A stretch of 64,000 bases of DNA from Acinetobacter seifertii (GTDB taxonomy: Bacteria; Pseudomonadota; Gammaproteobacteria; Pseudomonadales; Moraxellaceae): assembly GCF_000368065.1 (NCBI RefSeq), contig NZ_KB851199.1, positions 1 through 64,000 of the forward strand. The letters are read 5' to 3'. The position numbers and the translations under genes were made by a program. How positions within the stretch are numbered: position 1 is the stretch's first letter; the number at the start of each line of letters is the position of its first letter. Under the pieces are notes generated by a model, which saw only the letters and a program-made list of their open reading frames with translations, was not told the origin of the DNA and searched no databases. Positions 19,996-30,620 of the stretch are shown here, piece by piece.

Positions 19996-21516
19996 TTAAT
20001 CGATAAATTTTTCCGACTGAATATTCAATTCAATGTCCCAATGCTTAAACTGCTCTTGCTCATCATGCAAGTCGGCAACTAACAATGGCCATTGTTTGGC
20101 ATCACCAGAAACACTAAGCTGCCATTGTTGATCATTTATGATGGTTAATTCAATGGCAGGAAGCATCTGATCACTGCGACTATGATTGAGTAAAACTGCA
20201 AGGCGAAGTAATAAACTTAAGTAAAGTAATTTATTACCGCCAGCCTTCAAAACTTCATTTTTTACATCATTACGTAATTTACGTCGATGGTGAGCAACTA
20301 AATGTGAAAGATGATTTTGATCAATTTGTGAGAAACCAGGAATATCAGAATGCTGTAATAAATAAGCACCATGACGATGGTAACCACCATGACTAATTGC
20401 TAAACCAATTTCATGCAAATAGGCTGCTCTACGTAGTAAGTCACTGTCTTCACTGGTTAAATTAAGTGATTTTGCAACACCATCAAATAAATGTTGGGCT
20501 GTATTTACGACACGTTCTGCTTGTTTAGGATCGGCGTTATAGCGCCCCATTAAGGCCTGTACACTACGATCACGAATATCTTCATGCTTGAAACGACCTA
20601 ACAGGTCATACATGACCCCTTCACGTAATGCACCATCAGAATATGCCAAACGTTCAATTTCTAAAACTTCAAAAACTGCGTACAAAATTGCCAATCCGGC
20701 TGGCAAAACTGCTCGTCGATCTTCTCGTAAACCTTCAAAATCAATTTCAGAAATATTTTTGAACTTAAGTAGTTTATCTTTGAGTTTATATAGGCCTTCT
20801 CGAGTGACATTTTCTTGCTCGTCACTTAACCCCATATTCACCATAATTTGACGGCAAGCTTTAATCGTTCCACTTGAGCCAACAACAGTATCCCAACCTT
20901 CCATCTTATAAGTCGTTGCGATTGCTGAAAGTTCTTTACGGGCAGCAACTACAGCTTTATCAAAGGCTTTTTGTGTGATTTCACCATCAGCGAAATAAGC
21001 TTTTGTATACGCCACACATCCCATTTGTAATGATTCGGTATAAATTGGCTCAAACTCTTCGCCAATAATAAACTCGGTAGATCCCCCACCAATATCTACA
21101 ACTAAACGACGTCCACCATTAGCCATCGTGTGAGATACACCAAGATAAATCAAACGAGCTTCTTCACGACCCGCAATAATTTCAATAGGTTTTGGTAAAA
21201 TTTCGGCTGCTTTTTGAATAAATTCATGACCATTTTTAGCCTGACGTAAAGCGTTCGTTGCCACAATTCTTAAACGATTAGGTTGAACCGAACTTAAACG
21301 TCCAACGAAACGAGCTAAACATGCTAATCCACGTTGTTGCGCTGCTTCTGTTAGGTTTTTATTTTCATCCAGACCAGCTGCAAGCTGTACTTTCTCTGAC
21401 ATTGAAGCCACTTTTTTAACTTCACCGTGATCTACCCGTGCAATCGCAAGGTGAAAACTGTTCGACCCCATATCTATGGCAGCAAGTAATTCTTCATCAA
21501 TCAGAAAGTCAGACAT
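19996..21516 (-). CDS. ppx: Exopolyphosphatase / Ppx-GppA family
   Basis: 506 residues. The ASKHA-type nucleotide-binding fold shows LLAAIDMGSNSFHLAIARV at the start, LVVDIGGGSTEFIIGEEFEP, and GSSGTIKACRQIM. The second half is the HD-like domain with AAYLHEIGLAISHGGYHRHGAYLLQHSDIPGFS. The enzyme hydrolyses inorganic polyphosphate processively and may hydrolyse pppGpp; which dominates cannot be decided from sequence. The ATG at 21516 was chosen because homologous sequence begins immediately after it; a GTG at 21543 would add nine residues. It lies 18 bp before accA on the same strand. Confidence 0.92.
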   Translation of the reverse strand: MSDFLIDEELLAAIDMGSNSFHLAIARVDHGEVKKVASMSEKVQLAAGLDENKNLTEAAQQRGLACLARFVGRLSSVQPNRLRIVATNALRQAKNGHEFIQKAAEILPKPIEIIAGREEARLIYLGVSHTMANGGRRLVVDIGGGSTEFIIGEEFEPIYTESLQMGCVAYTKAYFADGEITQKAFDKAVVAARKELSAIATTYKMEGWDTVVGSSGTIKACRQIMVNMGLSDEQENVTREGLYKLKDKLLKFKNISEIDFEGLREDRRAVLPAGLAILYAVFEVLEIERLAYSDGALREGVMYDLLGRFKHEDIRDRSVQALMGRYNADPKQAERVVNTAQHLFDGVAKSLNLTSEDSDLLRRAAYLHEIGLAISHGGYHRHGAYLLQHSDIPGFSQIDQNHLSHLVAHHRRKLRNDVKNEVLKAGGNKLLYLSLLLRLAVLLNHSRSDQMLPAIELTIINDQQWQLSVSGDAKQWPLLVADLHDEQEQFKHWDIELNIQSEKFID

Positions 21517-21795
21517 TATTGAACTAAACCCATAACAATTCACGCCTAGAGTAATTCACAAGAATGCAATTGAAAAGCCATTTTCATCAACATTTATTAG
21601 CCATCGATATTTTTCTATTTGTTAAACGATTGTACAAGCCGATGATGAATATCGTGAGCATCCATTAGACAAATTTAGTTAAGCCTTGAATAATAGCATC
21701 AAACCCTTACATTGAACTAAGTAGCTATGTAATACTGATAGAGATTATATCCTCACACAGTGATAGCACTTTTTTCTAAAAATTGGAGCCGTACC

Positions 21796-22122
21796 ATGTC
21801 TGCGACTATTGTAAATACAACTGATGATAACTTCCAAGCAGATGTTCTTGATGCTGAAACACCTGTACTTGTTGACTTCTGGGCAGGTTGGTGTGCACCT
21901 TGTAAAGCCATTGCACCTGTTCTTGAAGATTTATCAAGTGAATATGCTGGTAAAGTAAAAATCGTTAAAGTTGACGTGACTTCTTGTGAAGATACTGCAG
22001 TAAAATACAATATCCGTAATATTCCTGCTCTATTACTTTTCAAAAATGGTGAAGTAGTAGCTCAACAAATCGGTGCTGTACCTCGTTCTAAACTCGTTAG
22101 CTTTATTGACGAAAACGTTTAA
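21796..22122 (+). CDS. trxA: Thioredoxin
   Basis: 108 residues, standard thioredoxin-1 length. The active site is WCAPC (Cys33/Cys36) in VDFWAGWCAPCKAIAPVLEDLS, with the cis-Pro in NIRNIPALLLFKNG. The Ala in place of the usual Gly inside the CGPC motif is a common variant. It is the cytoplasmic disulfide reductant for ribonucleotide reductase, methionine sulfoxide reductase and others. GGAG lies 7 nt before the ATG; an upstream in-frame GTG at 21760 would add 12 unrelated residues. A weak candidate promoter is TTACAT (21707)-17 bp-TAATAC (21730). The pairing with downstream rho is common in proteobacteria. Confidence 0.96.
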   Translation: MSATIVNTTDDNFQADVLDAETPVLVDFWAGWCAPCKAIAPVLEDLSSEYAGKVKIVKVDVTSCEDTAVKYNIRNIPALLLFKNGEVVAQQIGAVPRSKLVSFIDENV

Positions 22123-22140
22123 AACGAAACGTTATAGATG

Positions 22141-22173
22141 AAAATACGCTATACCTATATAGCGTATTTTTTT
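22141..22173 (+). terminator. Rho-independent terminator after trxA
   Basis: Stem AATACGCTATA/TATAGCGTATT with a 4-nt loop and seven T after it. It separates trxA from rho, which has its own promoter. Confidence 0.88.
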
Positions 22174-22183
22174 CGGCTATAAA

Positions 22184-22212
22184 TTGACAAATTAGCTGAT
22201 CTCACTTATATT
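22184..22212 (+). promoter_or_regulatory. rho promoter
   Basis: Near-consensus TTGACA (22184-22189), 17-bp spacer, TATATT (22207-22212). Transcription is expected to start near 22219. Confidence 0.8.
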
Positions 22213-22442
22213 GCATGCTCAAGAGGCACTGAAGGGAATCGTCTTCTGTCCGGCTTCTTACAAGACACAAACATAAAGATCGCCACTCGGCAACAGAAAT
22301 TGTTTTTTCACATTTCTCTTCGAAACAGTTAATCAGACTTCTGAATTGTTATTGTGTAAATACAATTGCGATACTCTTTTTTGTATGCGAGCGATTTTTC
22401 TTCTTTTAAACCACACTCTACTCTTTCCTAATTCTGACCCTT
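22213..22442 (+). promoter_or_regulatory. Long rho 5' leader
   Basis: About 225 nt of untranslated leader. It contains pyrimidine-rich stretches, for example around 22235-22255 and 22385-22440, with several YC dinucleotides and little obvious stable structure. That fits the established autoregulation of rho by Rho-dependent attenuation in its leader. A purine-poor run directly before the ATG leaves no canonical Shine-Dalgarno. Confidence 0.55.
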
Positions 22443-23711
22443 ATGAATTTAACTGAACTCAAGAAAAAACCAATCGGCGAACTAATTAAAATTGCTGAAT
22501 TTATGGGCCTTGAAGGTATGGCTCGTAACCGAAAGCAAGATATTATCTTTGCCATCTTGAAACGCCATGCAATGAATGGCGAAGAAATTTTTGGTGACGG
22601 CGTTCTTGAAATTCTCTCTGATGGTTTTGGTTTTTTGCGCTCTGCCGCAGGTTCGTATTTAGCAGGTCCGGATGATATTTATGTGAGTCCTTCACAAATC
22701 CGACGCTTTAACTTGCGTACAGGTGATACCATCACAGGTACTATTCGCCCTCCAAAAGAAGGTGAGCGTTATTTTGCGTTGCTCAAAGTTAATCAAATTA
22801 ACTATGACACGCCAGAAAATTCTCGAAATAAAATTTTATTTGAAAACTTAACTCCTCTTTTCCCAACCGAACAATTGGTTATGGAACTAGGTAATGGTAC
22901 GACAGAAGACTTAACTGCTCGTGTTGTCGACTTAGTTGCCCCAATTGGTAAAGGTCAACGTTCAATTATTGTTGCACCGCCTAAAGCGGGTAAAACAATG
23001 TTACTTCAAAACATTGCGCAATCTATTGTTAGAAACAATCCGGAAGTGTTCCTTATTGTTTTACTTATTGATGAGCGTCCAGAAGAAGTAACTGAAATGG
23101 AGCGTACTGTACGCGGTGAAGTTGTTGCCTCAACATTTGATGAAGCACCTGCACGTCACGTACAAGTTGCAGAAATGGTGATTGAAAAAGCAAAACGTCT
23201 TGTTGAACATAAAAAAGATGTTGTGATTTTGCTTGACTCTATTACACGTTTAGCTCGTGCATACAACACTGTAATTCCTTCATCTGGCAAGGTACTAACA
23301 GGTGGTGTAGATGCTCACGCATTAGAACGTCCTAAACGTTTCTTTGGTGCTGCCCGTAACATCGAAGAAGGTGGTTCTTTAACGATCATTTCTACTGCGC
23401 TTATTGAAACTGGCAGTAAAATGGACGATGTAATTTACGAAGAATTCAAAGGTACTGGTAACCAAGAAATTACACTTGATCGCCGTATTGCTGAAAAGCG
23501 TGTCTTCCCTGCCATGAATATCAAAAAGTCTGGCACACGTCGCGAAGAACGTTTAATGGATGAAGATAAATTACGTAAAGTCTGGATTCTCCGCAAACTT
23601 CTTCACCCTATGGATGAATTGGCTGCTATGGAATTCTTACTTGATCGTATGAAAGAAACCAAAACAAATGATGATTTCTTTGATCAAATGAAACGTAAAG
23701 CTTCAACTTAA
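22443..23711 (+). CDS. rho: Transcription termination factor Rho
   Basis: 422 residues, normal length without insertion domain. The N-terminal helical and cold-shock-like RNA-binding domain holds [18 protein letters not shown] and [19 protein letters not shown]. The ATPase core has Walker [11 protein letters not shown], Walker [17 protein letters not shown], the Q-loop/R-loop region [36 protein letters not shown], and the arginine finger region. The hexameric helicase terminates untranslated transcripts. It is followed by its own hairpin terminator. Confidence 0.98.
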   Translation: MNLTELKKKPIGELIKIAEFMGLEGMARNRKQDIIFAILKRHAMNGEEIFGDGVLEILSDGFGFLRSAAGSYLAGPDDIYVSPSQIRRFNLRTGDTITGTIRPPKEGERYFALLKVNQINYDTPENSRNKILFENLTPLFPTEQLVMELGNGTTEDLTARVVDLVAPIGKGQRSIIVAPPKAGKTMLLQNIAQSIVRNNPEVFLIVLLIDERPEEVTEMERTVRGEVVASTFDEAPARHVQVAEMVIEKAKRLVEHKKDVVILLDSITRLARAYNTVIPSSGKVLTGGVDAHALERPKRFFGAARNIEEGGSLTIISTALIETGSKMDDVIYEEFKGTGNQEITLDRRIAEKRVFPAMNIKKSGTRREERLMDEDKLRKVWILRKLLHPMDELAAMEFLLDRMKETKTNDDFFDQMKRKAST

Positions 23712-23731
23712 TCAATTTTATTATCATTGAG

Positions 23732-23758
23732 AAAAGCTACTCTATTGAGTAGCTTTTT
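23732..23758 (+). terminator. Rho-independent terminator after rho
   Basis: Stem AAAGCTACTC/GAGTAGCTTT with loop TATT and a five-T tail. Confidence 0.85.
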
Positions 23759-24124
23759 ATTTGGTTGACAAGCTTTACACAAAAATACATTTTGTTGTTT
23801 TCTATGTAAGAATATATTTAAGTTTTTGAAAACAAATATTTTTAGTATAAAAAAATTAGGTTTTTTAGTAGTTTACTTATACCTTTTCCAATATGTTTAA
23901 TCTAATTGATTGTTTTTTTCTGTTAAAAAACAGCCTGTTTTTTCGTTTTTTCTGCGCTTTTTTGACAGGTGACAGTAGTATTTCAACATTCGCAGTGATA
24001 GCATAGCGGCAGACCAGTTAGACTGCTCCATGCGTTGTTACCTAGCTACGTTTAGGAATAATAAAAGCAAAACAGCCTAACTTAGGTTTTTTTAATCTCA
24101 AATTTTTTTTGTGAGAGTGATGCC
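23759..24124 (+). promoter_or_regulatory. AT-rich upstream region of the Ala-rich lipoprotein gene
   Basis: 366 bp without a gene. It holds a T-flanked hairpin AAAAAACA/TGTTTTTT (23925-23943), TTGACA at about 23961, which could be a -35 element with a poor -10 AACATT 17 bp later, an imperfect stem GCAT-GCGGCAG/CTGCTCC-ATGC (about 24002-24034), and a CCTA/TAGG mini-hairpin followed by seven T at about 24078-24095. The last resembles a weak attenuator just upstream of the gene. GTGAGAGTGATGCC provides the start context. Confidence 0.45.
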
Positions 24125-24388
24125 ATGTTATTCAAAAAATTCGCTGTTGCTGCTGCTGTTGCCGCTACTTTAGCTTTCGTTGGTTGTTCTAAGAAAGAAG
24201 AAGCTCCAGCTGCTGCTGCTGCATCTGAAGCTGTAGCTGCTGCTTCTGAAGCTACTGCTGCTGCATCTGAAGCTGCTGTTGCTGTTGACGCTGCTGCTTC
24301 TGAAACTGCTGCTGCTTCTGACGCTGCTGCTTCTGCTTCTGACGCTGCTGCTGCTGCTACTGACGCTGCTGCTTCTGCTGCACACTAA
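24125..24388 (+). CDS. Small Ala/Ser-rich repeat lipoprotein
   Basis: 87 residues. A lipoprotein signal with lipobox FVGC (Cys21) is followed by SKKEEAPA and then about 60 residues made almost only of Ala, Ser, Glu, Asp, Thr and Val in repeating AASEA / AASDA units with a period near 7-8. The nucleotide sequence is a degenerate GCTGCT-type repeat. It would be a helical, acidic outer-membrane-anchored rod. Size and helical repeats recall Braun lipoprotein, but there is no C-terminal Lys for peptidoglycan attachment (it ends SAAH), so equivalence is speculative. It has a strong terminator at 24409. Open frames on other strands and phases here are repeat artefacts. Confidence 0.85.
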   Translation: MLFKKFAVAAAVAATLAFVGCSKKEEAPAAAAASEAVAAASEATAAASEAAVAVDAAASETAAASDAAASASDAAAAATDAAASAAH

Positions 24389-24408
24389 TCTATACTCTAG
24401 ATTAGATA

Positions 24409-24437
24409 AAAAAGAGGACTTTATGTCCTCTTTTTTT
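24409..24437 (+). terminator. Rho-independent terminator
   Basis: Stem AAAGAGGAC/GTCCTCTTT, loop TTTAT, seven-T tail. It closes the lipoprotein gene. Confidence 0.9.
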
Positions 24438-24557
24438 ATGCTTAAATTTTATAATTTAAACAAATACATATTCGATATATGATTTAAATGAATTTGATCG
24501 CTCCATAAAACATGTTAATTCTAAAGCTGTAAAAAAATTATGAATAAAAAAAGCAGA

Positions 24558-24854
24558 TCAATCGATCTGCTCATTTCCAACGCGTTGTCTAAATTTCTGA
24601 CCTGCTCTAAAGGTCACTACTCGGCGAGCAGAAATTGGAATTTCTTCGCCTGTTTTAGGATTGCGTCCTGGACGCTCGCGTTTATCTCTAAGTTCGAAAT
24701 TACCAAAACCAGAAAGCTTAACCTGCTCACCCGCAATCAGCGCTTGGCTAATTTCGTCAAAGAACAACTCGACCATTTGTTTTGCTTCACGGCGATTTAA
24801 GCTGGTTAACTCACTTAAATGATCAGCCATGTCTGCTTTAGTTAGTGCTGTCAT
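24558..24854 (-). CDS. ihfA: Integration host factor subunit alpha
   Basis: 98 residues, the exact family length. HU/IHF fold with [12 protein letters not shown], the conserved [33 protein letters not shown] beta-arm containing the intercalating Pro, and [13 protein letters not shown]. It bends DNA as a heterodimer with IHF-beta. The start overlaps the pheT stop by 4 bp (ATGA), so it is translationally coupled to pheT, as in the E. coli pheST-ihfA unit. Confidence 0.96.
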   Translation of the reverse strand: MTALTKADMADHLSELTSLNRREAKQMVELFFDEISQALIAGEQVKLSGFGNFELRDKRERPGRNPKTGEEIPISARRVVTFRAGQKFRQRVGNEQID

Positions 24855-27232
24855 GAGGCCCTCAATGTCGCTTGATAAGTGTTTTCCAACACTTGGATTA
24901 TATTGTCCATACCAGATTTAATTTCAGCATCTTCAAGCGTACGTGAAGGATGTTGCCATAGTAGTGCAAACGCTAATGAGCGTTTACCTTCTTCGACACC
25001 CTGCCCCGTATACACATCGAATAACCAAGTAGAGTCTAAAAGCTCTCCACCAGTTTTTTCGATTAACTGCTGAATATCTCTAACATTTATATTATCAGAG
25101 ATTAAAAGCGCAATATCACGTCTAACCGAAGGAAAACGTGATAATTCTGTAAAATTAGATACATAAGATTGCAAAACTGCTGCCTGATCAAGCTCAGCAA
25201 CCCAAGTTGTGCTCAAATCGAGTTCATTTTCTAAAGATGGGTGTAAACGGCCTAGGTAACCAATTGATTTACCATCAACTAAAATTTCAGCTGATTGTCC
25301 TGGATGTAACCAAGTACGCTCTGAACGAACATATTCAACTTTAACACGTCCAGCAGCTAAAACTTCTTCTACTTCACCTTTGAAGTCGAAGAAATCCATT
25401 GGCTGTGGCTTAGCATGCCATGATTCAGGTTCACGAGAACCTACAGCAATTAAAGCTAATGTCGGGATTTGCTTTAAGTCTTGAATAGACGTAGCATTTT
25501 GGTAATCAAAACGCAAACCAAGCTCAAAGAAACGCACACGGCTTTGCTGACGGTTTAGATTATATTGTACACAAGGAATTAAGCTAGAAAGCAACGTGCT
25601 ACGCATAGCTGCCAAATCACTTGAGATTGGATTGGCAAGCATTAACGGGTTAACTTGTGGGTTGAGCTGCTTTTCAAGTTTTGCATCAGCAAAGCTAAAG
25701 CTGATTGCTTCTTGGTAACCCAAAGTCACTACTGTTTGGCGTAGTTGTGCAATTTCAAAACGATCTTGATACTTAGCAAGCTGAACATCCATACTTGGTA
25801 AGCTAATCTGAATATTGTCATACCCATCAATACGTGCAACTTCTTCAATCAAATCTTGATAAATTGCCATATCGTAACGATGTGATGGTGGAACTACGCT
25901 CCACTCACCTTCAGCTTTAACAGTTACTTTACACCCTAGTCGAGTTAAAGCATCTGTAATGAAATCAGCAGCAACTTGATATCCCAATAATTGGTCTACT
26001 TGAGCTTGCTTAAGTTCAATAGCTTCACGTTTTGGAAGTAAATCAGTTTTTTCAGCCACAGTGATAGGACCAAACTCACCACCCGCTAATTCTTGAATGA
26101 GCTGAGAAGCACGATTCATCGCAATTAATGGCAATTCAAAATCTACACCGCGTTCATAACGTTGCGAAGAATCTGTATGTAAACCAAAACGGCGAGCACG
26201 CCCAGCAATCGCAAGTGGAGCGAAGAATGCGCTCTCCAAGAAGATATCAGCTGTATCATCAGTTACACTTGAGGCTAGACCGCCCATAATACCAGCGATT
26301 GCTAGTGCTTTCTGGTCATCTGCAATCACCATTATATCTTCTTGCAACTCAACTTCTTGATCATTCAAAAGTTGCAACTTTTCTTGTGGCTGAGCTTGGC
26401 GAACGTGTACAGTTCCTTCGATTTTAGCTAAATCGAAAGCATGCATTGGTTGACCCAATTCCATAAGGACGTAGTTCGTTACATCAACCAAAATACTGTG
26501 AGTACGAATTCCTGAACGTGCTAAAGCTTGCTCCATCCACTCTGGGGTCGCAGCTTTTACATTCACGTTTTTAACTACACGTCCTAAATAGCGTGGAGCA
26601 CCATCCGTGCTGATCACTACTTTTTTCTCATCAGTGATTGTGGCATCAACCGATTTAATTTCAGGTTCATTCATTTGCAGTTGGTTAATCACTGCAATTT
26701 CACGTGCGATACCACGGATACTGAAACAGTCACCACGGTTTGGCGTAATACTGATATCGATGACGTTATCATCAAGTTTTAAATATTCACGGATGTTTAC
26801 CCCTACTGGAGCATCATCAGGTAACTCAAGTAAACCATCGATTTTATCTTCAAGATCAATTTCAGAAGCGCCGCACAGCATACCTTGTGATTCGATACCA
26901 CGAAGCTTACCTTTTTTGATTTTAAAATCGCCTGGTAATACTGCGCCAATAGTTGCCACAGGTGCTTTCATTCCAGCACGAACGTTCGGTGCGCCACATA
27001 CAATTTGCAGCGGTTCACCCGAACCAATATTCACTGTTGTTACACGCAGACGGTCTGCATCTGGATGTTGTTCAACTGTTAGAACCTCACCAACCACAAC
27101 CCCAGTAAATGGCTTAGCAACAGGTGCTAGTTCATCTACCTCAAGACCAAGCATAGTCAACTGATCAGATAATGTATCACTATCAATTGCTGGGTTAACC
27201 CATGTGCGTAACCAATTTTCGCTAATCTTCAT
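24851..27232 (-). CDS. pheT: Phenylalanine-tRNA ligase beta subunit
   Basis: 793 residues, the usual bacterial length. It contains the N-terminal tRNA-binding domain ([25 protein letters not shown]), the B3/B4 editing region with [14 protein letters not shown], the B5 domain ([22 protein letters not shown] lies in the B3 segment) and the C-terminal ferredoxin-fold anticodon-binding domain with [12 protein letters not shown]. It forms the alpha2beta2 enzyme with PheS. The ATG has AAGG upstream, and 32 bp separate it from pheS. Confidence 0.97.
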   Translation of the reverse strand: MKISENWLRTWVNPAIDSDTLSDQLTMLGLEVDELAPVAKPFTGVVVGEVLTVEQHPDADRLRVTTVNIGSGEPLQIVCGAPNVRAGMKAPVATIGAVLPGDFKIKKGKLRGIESQGMLCGASEIDLEDKIDGLLELPDDAPVGVNIREYLKLDDNVIDISITPNRGDCFSIRGIAREIAVINQLQMNEPEIKSVDATITDEKKVVISTDGAPRYLGRVVKNVNVKAATPEWMEQALARSGIRTHSILVDVTNYVLMELGQPMHAFDLAKIEGTVHVRQAQPQEKLQLLNDQEVELQEDIMVIADDQKALAIAGIMGGLASSVTDDTADIFLESAFFAPLAIAGRARRFGLHTDSSQRYERGVDFELPLIAMNRASQLIQELAGGEFGPITVAEKTDLLPKREAIELKQAQVDQLLGYQVAADFITDALTRLGCKVTVKAEGEWSVVPPSHRYDMAIYQDLIEEVARIDGYDNIQISLPSMDVQLAKYQDRFEIAQLRQTVVTLGYQEAISFSFADAKLEKQLNPQVNPLMLANPISSDLAAMRSTLLSSLIPCVQYNLNRQQSRVRFFELGLRFDYQNATSIQDLKQIPTLALIAVGSREPESWHAKPQPMDFFDFKGEVEEVLAAGRVKVEYVRSERTWLHPGQSAEILVDGKSIGYLGRLHPSLENELDLSTTWVAELDQAAVLQSYVSNFTELSRFPSVRRDIALLISDNINVRDIQQLIEKTGGELLDSTWLFDVYTGQGVEEGKRSLAFALLWQHPSRTLEDAEIKSGMDNIIQVLENTYQATLRAS

Positions 27233-27264
27233 CTTTATAAACCTTATTTAATCCTGAAAAAATG

Positions 27265-28293
<1,029 letters not shown>

Positions 28294-28402
28294 CTAACAG
28301 TTTTTCACCGTATTGATGAAGTTTATCCATCATGAAAAATGTATTAGGCAACAAAAAGATAAAACGTATAAAATAATACTATCGTCAATGAGATCAATTA
28401 TT

Positions 28403-29404
28403 ATGGCGCTCAATCAGATTTGGAAACAACAACTTACACTTGTGACCTACGGTAATGAATACCTTCGCCAGAATTTAAGCTTCAACCAATGGCGACAACA
28501 TCATATTTTTGACCAACATAGTTTTCAGTTTCGTGACTTAATTTCACAGCATTTACTTGCTCAACATTTCCAAGTTTGGCTAGAAGCACTCAAAAAACAG
28601 GGAACAACCCAAATCTCTCTTCACTTATCAACCATCTTAAATGAAGAGCAAAACCCGAATAGTAATGTCGAGCTTTTACCTTATACCCATTTTATTGTGA
28701 GCCATCAAAATAATAAAAAAATCGCATGGATTTTTGGCCAGGAGCTTGCCGAATGGTACAGCAGCGATAACGAATTTGAAGCGCCTTTAAATCAGCGTAG
28801 TGATTTACGTTTAGAAACTTTCTGGCGTTTTGAGCTAAACGAAAAATTATCTAAGAAAGTTGATGCTGACTTAAAAGCACCTCAATGGGATGAAATTGCT
28901 GACTTTATGGAAACTGAGTTATTTCGAAGTAAGTATGCAGCAGGTTTTGAAGAACCAGAATTTCAGAAAAAATATTTTGATGGGTCAAGACATCAAATTT
29001 CAGTAGATCATCAACCAACTCTTGCTCTTATTCCTGAAAACTACCCAGCAGATTGTGCACATCAACTTCTCTACCGCACTCAGGCTTTATCAGATTATTT
29101 AGAGCAGAAGAAACGCACAGCAAATGATCCTTTAGGGGAAGACTTAGACCAAGAGCAAATTATTAACTTAAGAAATTTTACTCACAAAACTGATGACCTG
29201 TTTGCAAAGTTTATTGTGAAAGCAGCAAATCATTATCAAACAGCTCAATTAAAACCTGTTGAGAAACCCTCTCCTTTTGATGCAACAAATGAGCCCGTAA
29301 CTCAATTAAAAGCACCTCATCATAAAGCTGGTGGAACAGGGGTAATTAAGCTTATTGTTCTAACCGTTATTATTTGTGCCTTAGCTTATTATTTTGGACT
29401 TTAA
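28403..29404 (+). CDS. Unknown protein with C-terminal membrane anchor
   Basis: 333 residues starting at ATG 28403, divergent from pheS. Residues 1-about 310 are soluble and rich in Gln, His and aromatic residues with no motif I recognise (WKQQLTLVTYGNEYLRQNL; FWRFELNEKLSKKV). A helical segment with QEQIINLRNFTHKTDDLFAKFIVKAANHYQ follows. The last 20 residues, VIKLIVLTVIICALAYYFGL, form a single membrane span, so it would be a tail-anchored inner-membrane protein facing the cytoplasm. It ends 6 bp from the convergent GNAT gene. Codon use matches its neighbours, so it looks like a lineage-specific core gene rather than a recent arrival. Confidence 0.75.
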   Translation: MALNQIWKQQLTLVTYGNEYLRQNLSFNQWRQHHIFDQHSFQFRDLISQHLLAQHFQVWLEALKKQGTTQISLHLSTILNEEQNPNSNVELLPYTHFIVSHQNNKKIAWIFGQELAEWYSSDNEFEAPLNQRSDLRLETFWRFELNEKLSKKVDADLKAPQWDEIADFMETELFRSKYAAGFEEPEFQKKYFDGSRHQISVDHQPTLALIPENYPADCAHQLLYRTQALSDYLEQKKRTANDPLGEDLDQEQIINLRNFTHKTDDLFAKFIVKAANHYQTAQLKPVEKPSPFDATNEPVTQLKAPHHKAGGTGVIKLIVLTVIICALAYYFGL

Positions 29405-29410
29405 TCTTAA

Positions 29411-29914
29411 TTAAAGTTCCCATTGATAAAGTAACTCTGTTATTCCGAAGCCGAACTCTGGTAGTTCGGCTTCACCAATTAACTTTGCTCCCATTTTTTC
29501 ATAGAAGAAGCGACTCGGATTTTTATTAAAAACCTCTAAACGAATAAAAGCATAACCTTGATTTAAAGCACATTGATAGAACTTTTGGAATAACTCACGG
29601 CCTACACCTTGTTTTTGAACTTCTTTTAAAAGATAAAAAGCAAGAATTTCAGCAATATTACTCTCTGGGTTTAAGTAACCATCGAGAAAGCCTTTTACTA
29701 TTCCATTTTCAGAATAGATAAATAACTCATGATCAGGACTTTTGATGATTTCTTTCCATAACTGTTCTTTATCTAGCACGTTAAGCTCATCTAATATTTC
29801 CTGCTTAATCATACATGTATAGGTTTCTTTCCAACACTGCACATGTACCTCTGCAATAGATAATGCATCCTTAAAAGTAGCTATACGAATTTCTCTTTCG
29901 TTTAGTGATCGCAA
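29411..29914 (-). CDS. GNAT-family N-acetyltransferase
   Basis: 167 residues. GNAT motif A is LLKEVQKQGVGRELFQKFY, with Q-x-x-G-x-G acetyl-CoA pyrophosphate loop; motif B follows as FNKNPSRFFYEKMGAKLIGE. The N-terminus IRIATFKDALSIAEVHVQCWKETY is typical of the small-molecule acetyltransferase branch. Substrate unknown. Translation starts at TTG (29914) with a very strong GAGGAG ribosome-binding site 6-9 nt before, which decides this start. It lies downstream of the NADAR gene on the same strand, 57 bp away. Confidence 0.85.
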   Translation of the reverse strand: MRSLNEREIRIATFKDALSIAEVHVQCWKETYTCMIKQEILDELNVLDKEQLWKEIIKSPDHELFIYSENGIVKGFLDGYLNPESNIAEILAFYLLKEVQKQGVGRELFQKFYQCALNQGYAFIRLEVFNKNPSRFFYEKMGAKLIGEAELPEFGFGITELLYQWEL

Positions 29915-29971
29915 TTCGTTCTCCTCATGTCACTACTTTTAAAGTGAAGCACCAATTTGTTTCATACAAAC

Positions 29972-30532
29972 TTATTCAGCTAAAAACCACTCTCGAACAT
30001 GCATTAAAGCAAATCCCAACAAATTTAGACCTTGCCATAGAGATGGATCTTCAATATCTGGATGGTCTTGGGCCATACCAATACCCCAAATTTTATCGAC
30101 AGGAGATGCTTCAACCAAAATACGGTCTTTCGTTGCCAATAAGAATTTTTTCAATTCAGGATGCTGTGAAAATTTAGCAAAATTCGCCTGCACCACGATG
30201 TCAAAACGTTTTTCTCGCCATATCTGTTCGTCATAATTACGTACTTTACGGCCGAGTTGCTTTGCTTCATTCGGATTTTTAACCTGCAAAATTCGTGCAA
30301 AAATTTCTTCATCATTAAATAATTTTGCTTTTTGCGCCATCATATAGTGCTCAGCAGTAAAGTACTCGACACCTTCTACTTTGAATTGCGCTGGGAACCA
30401 CTGGCTAAAACAGCTCTTATCAACAAGATTAGCTTGGTTAGGAGTATGCCCCCAAAAATATAAGTATTTATACTGGTGACCTTGCTGTACTTTTTGAATT
30501 AAATCATTTAGAAATTTTTCGTCTTTCATCAT
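29972..30532 (-). CDS. NADAR-family protein (YbiA-like N-glycosidase)
   Basis: 186 residues. The NADAR/DUF1768 signature is present: LYFWGHTP near the N-terminus, CFSQWFPAQFKVEGVEYFTAEHYMMAQKAKLF, KNPNEAKQLGRKV, FDIVVQANFAKFSQHPELKKFLLAT, LVEASPVDKIWGIGMAQDHP and the closing NLLGFALMHVREWF. YbiA in E. coli cleaves unstable riboflavin-pathway intermediates; other NADAR proteins remove ADP-ribose from nucleic acids. The length and motif set fit the YbiA side, but substrate is not fixed by sequence. It is placed between rplT and pheS, where E. coli has no such gene. Confidence 0.85.
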   Translation of the reverse strand: MMKDEKFLNDLIQKVQQGHQYKYLYFWGHTPNQANLVDKSCFSQWFPAQFKVEGVEYFTAEHYMMAQKAKLFNDEEIFARILQVKNPNEAKQLGRKVRNYDEQIWREKRFDIVVQANFAKFSQHPELKKFLLATKDRILVEASPVDKIWGIGMAQDHPDIEDPSLWQGLNLLGFALMHVREWFLAE

Positions 30533-30570
30533 TTATCTCTGATTATTTTCTCTTTTTAAAATAGGACCAC

Positions 30571-30604
30571 TAAAAATAAAAAAGACCGCTAAAAAGCGGT
30601 CTTT
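30571..30604 (-). terminator. Terminator after rplT
   Basis: Stem AAAGACCGCT/AGCGGTCTTT with loop AAAA; on the minus strand the 3' side is T-rich (TTTTTTATTTTT), fitting termination of rpmI-rplT. This terminator means that pheS is not reached from the rplT promoter. Confidence 0.85.
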
Positions 30605-30620
30605 CTTTGAATCTCTAAGC

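Noticed and set aside
24170..24482. Long Ser-rich (minus) and Leu-rich (other phase) frames over the Ala-rich lipoprotein gene
   Set aside because: They are the out-of-phase readings of the GCTGCT-type repeat; only the lipobox-containing phase has a start with signal sequence and a terminator at its end.
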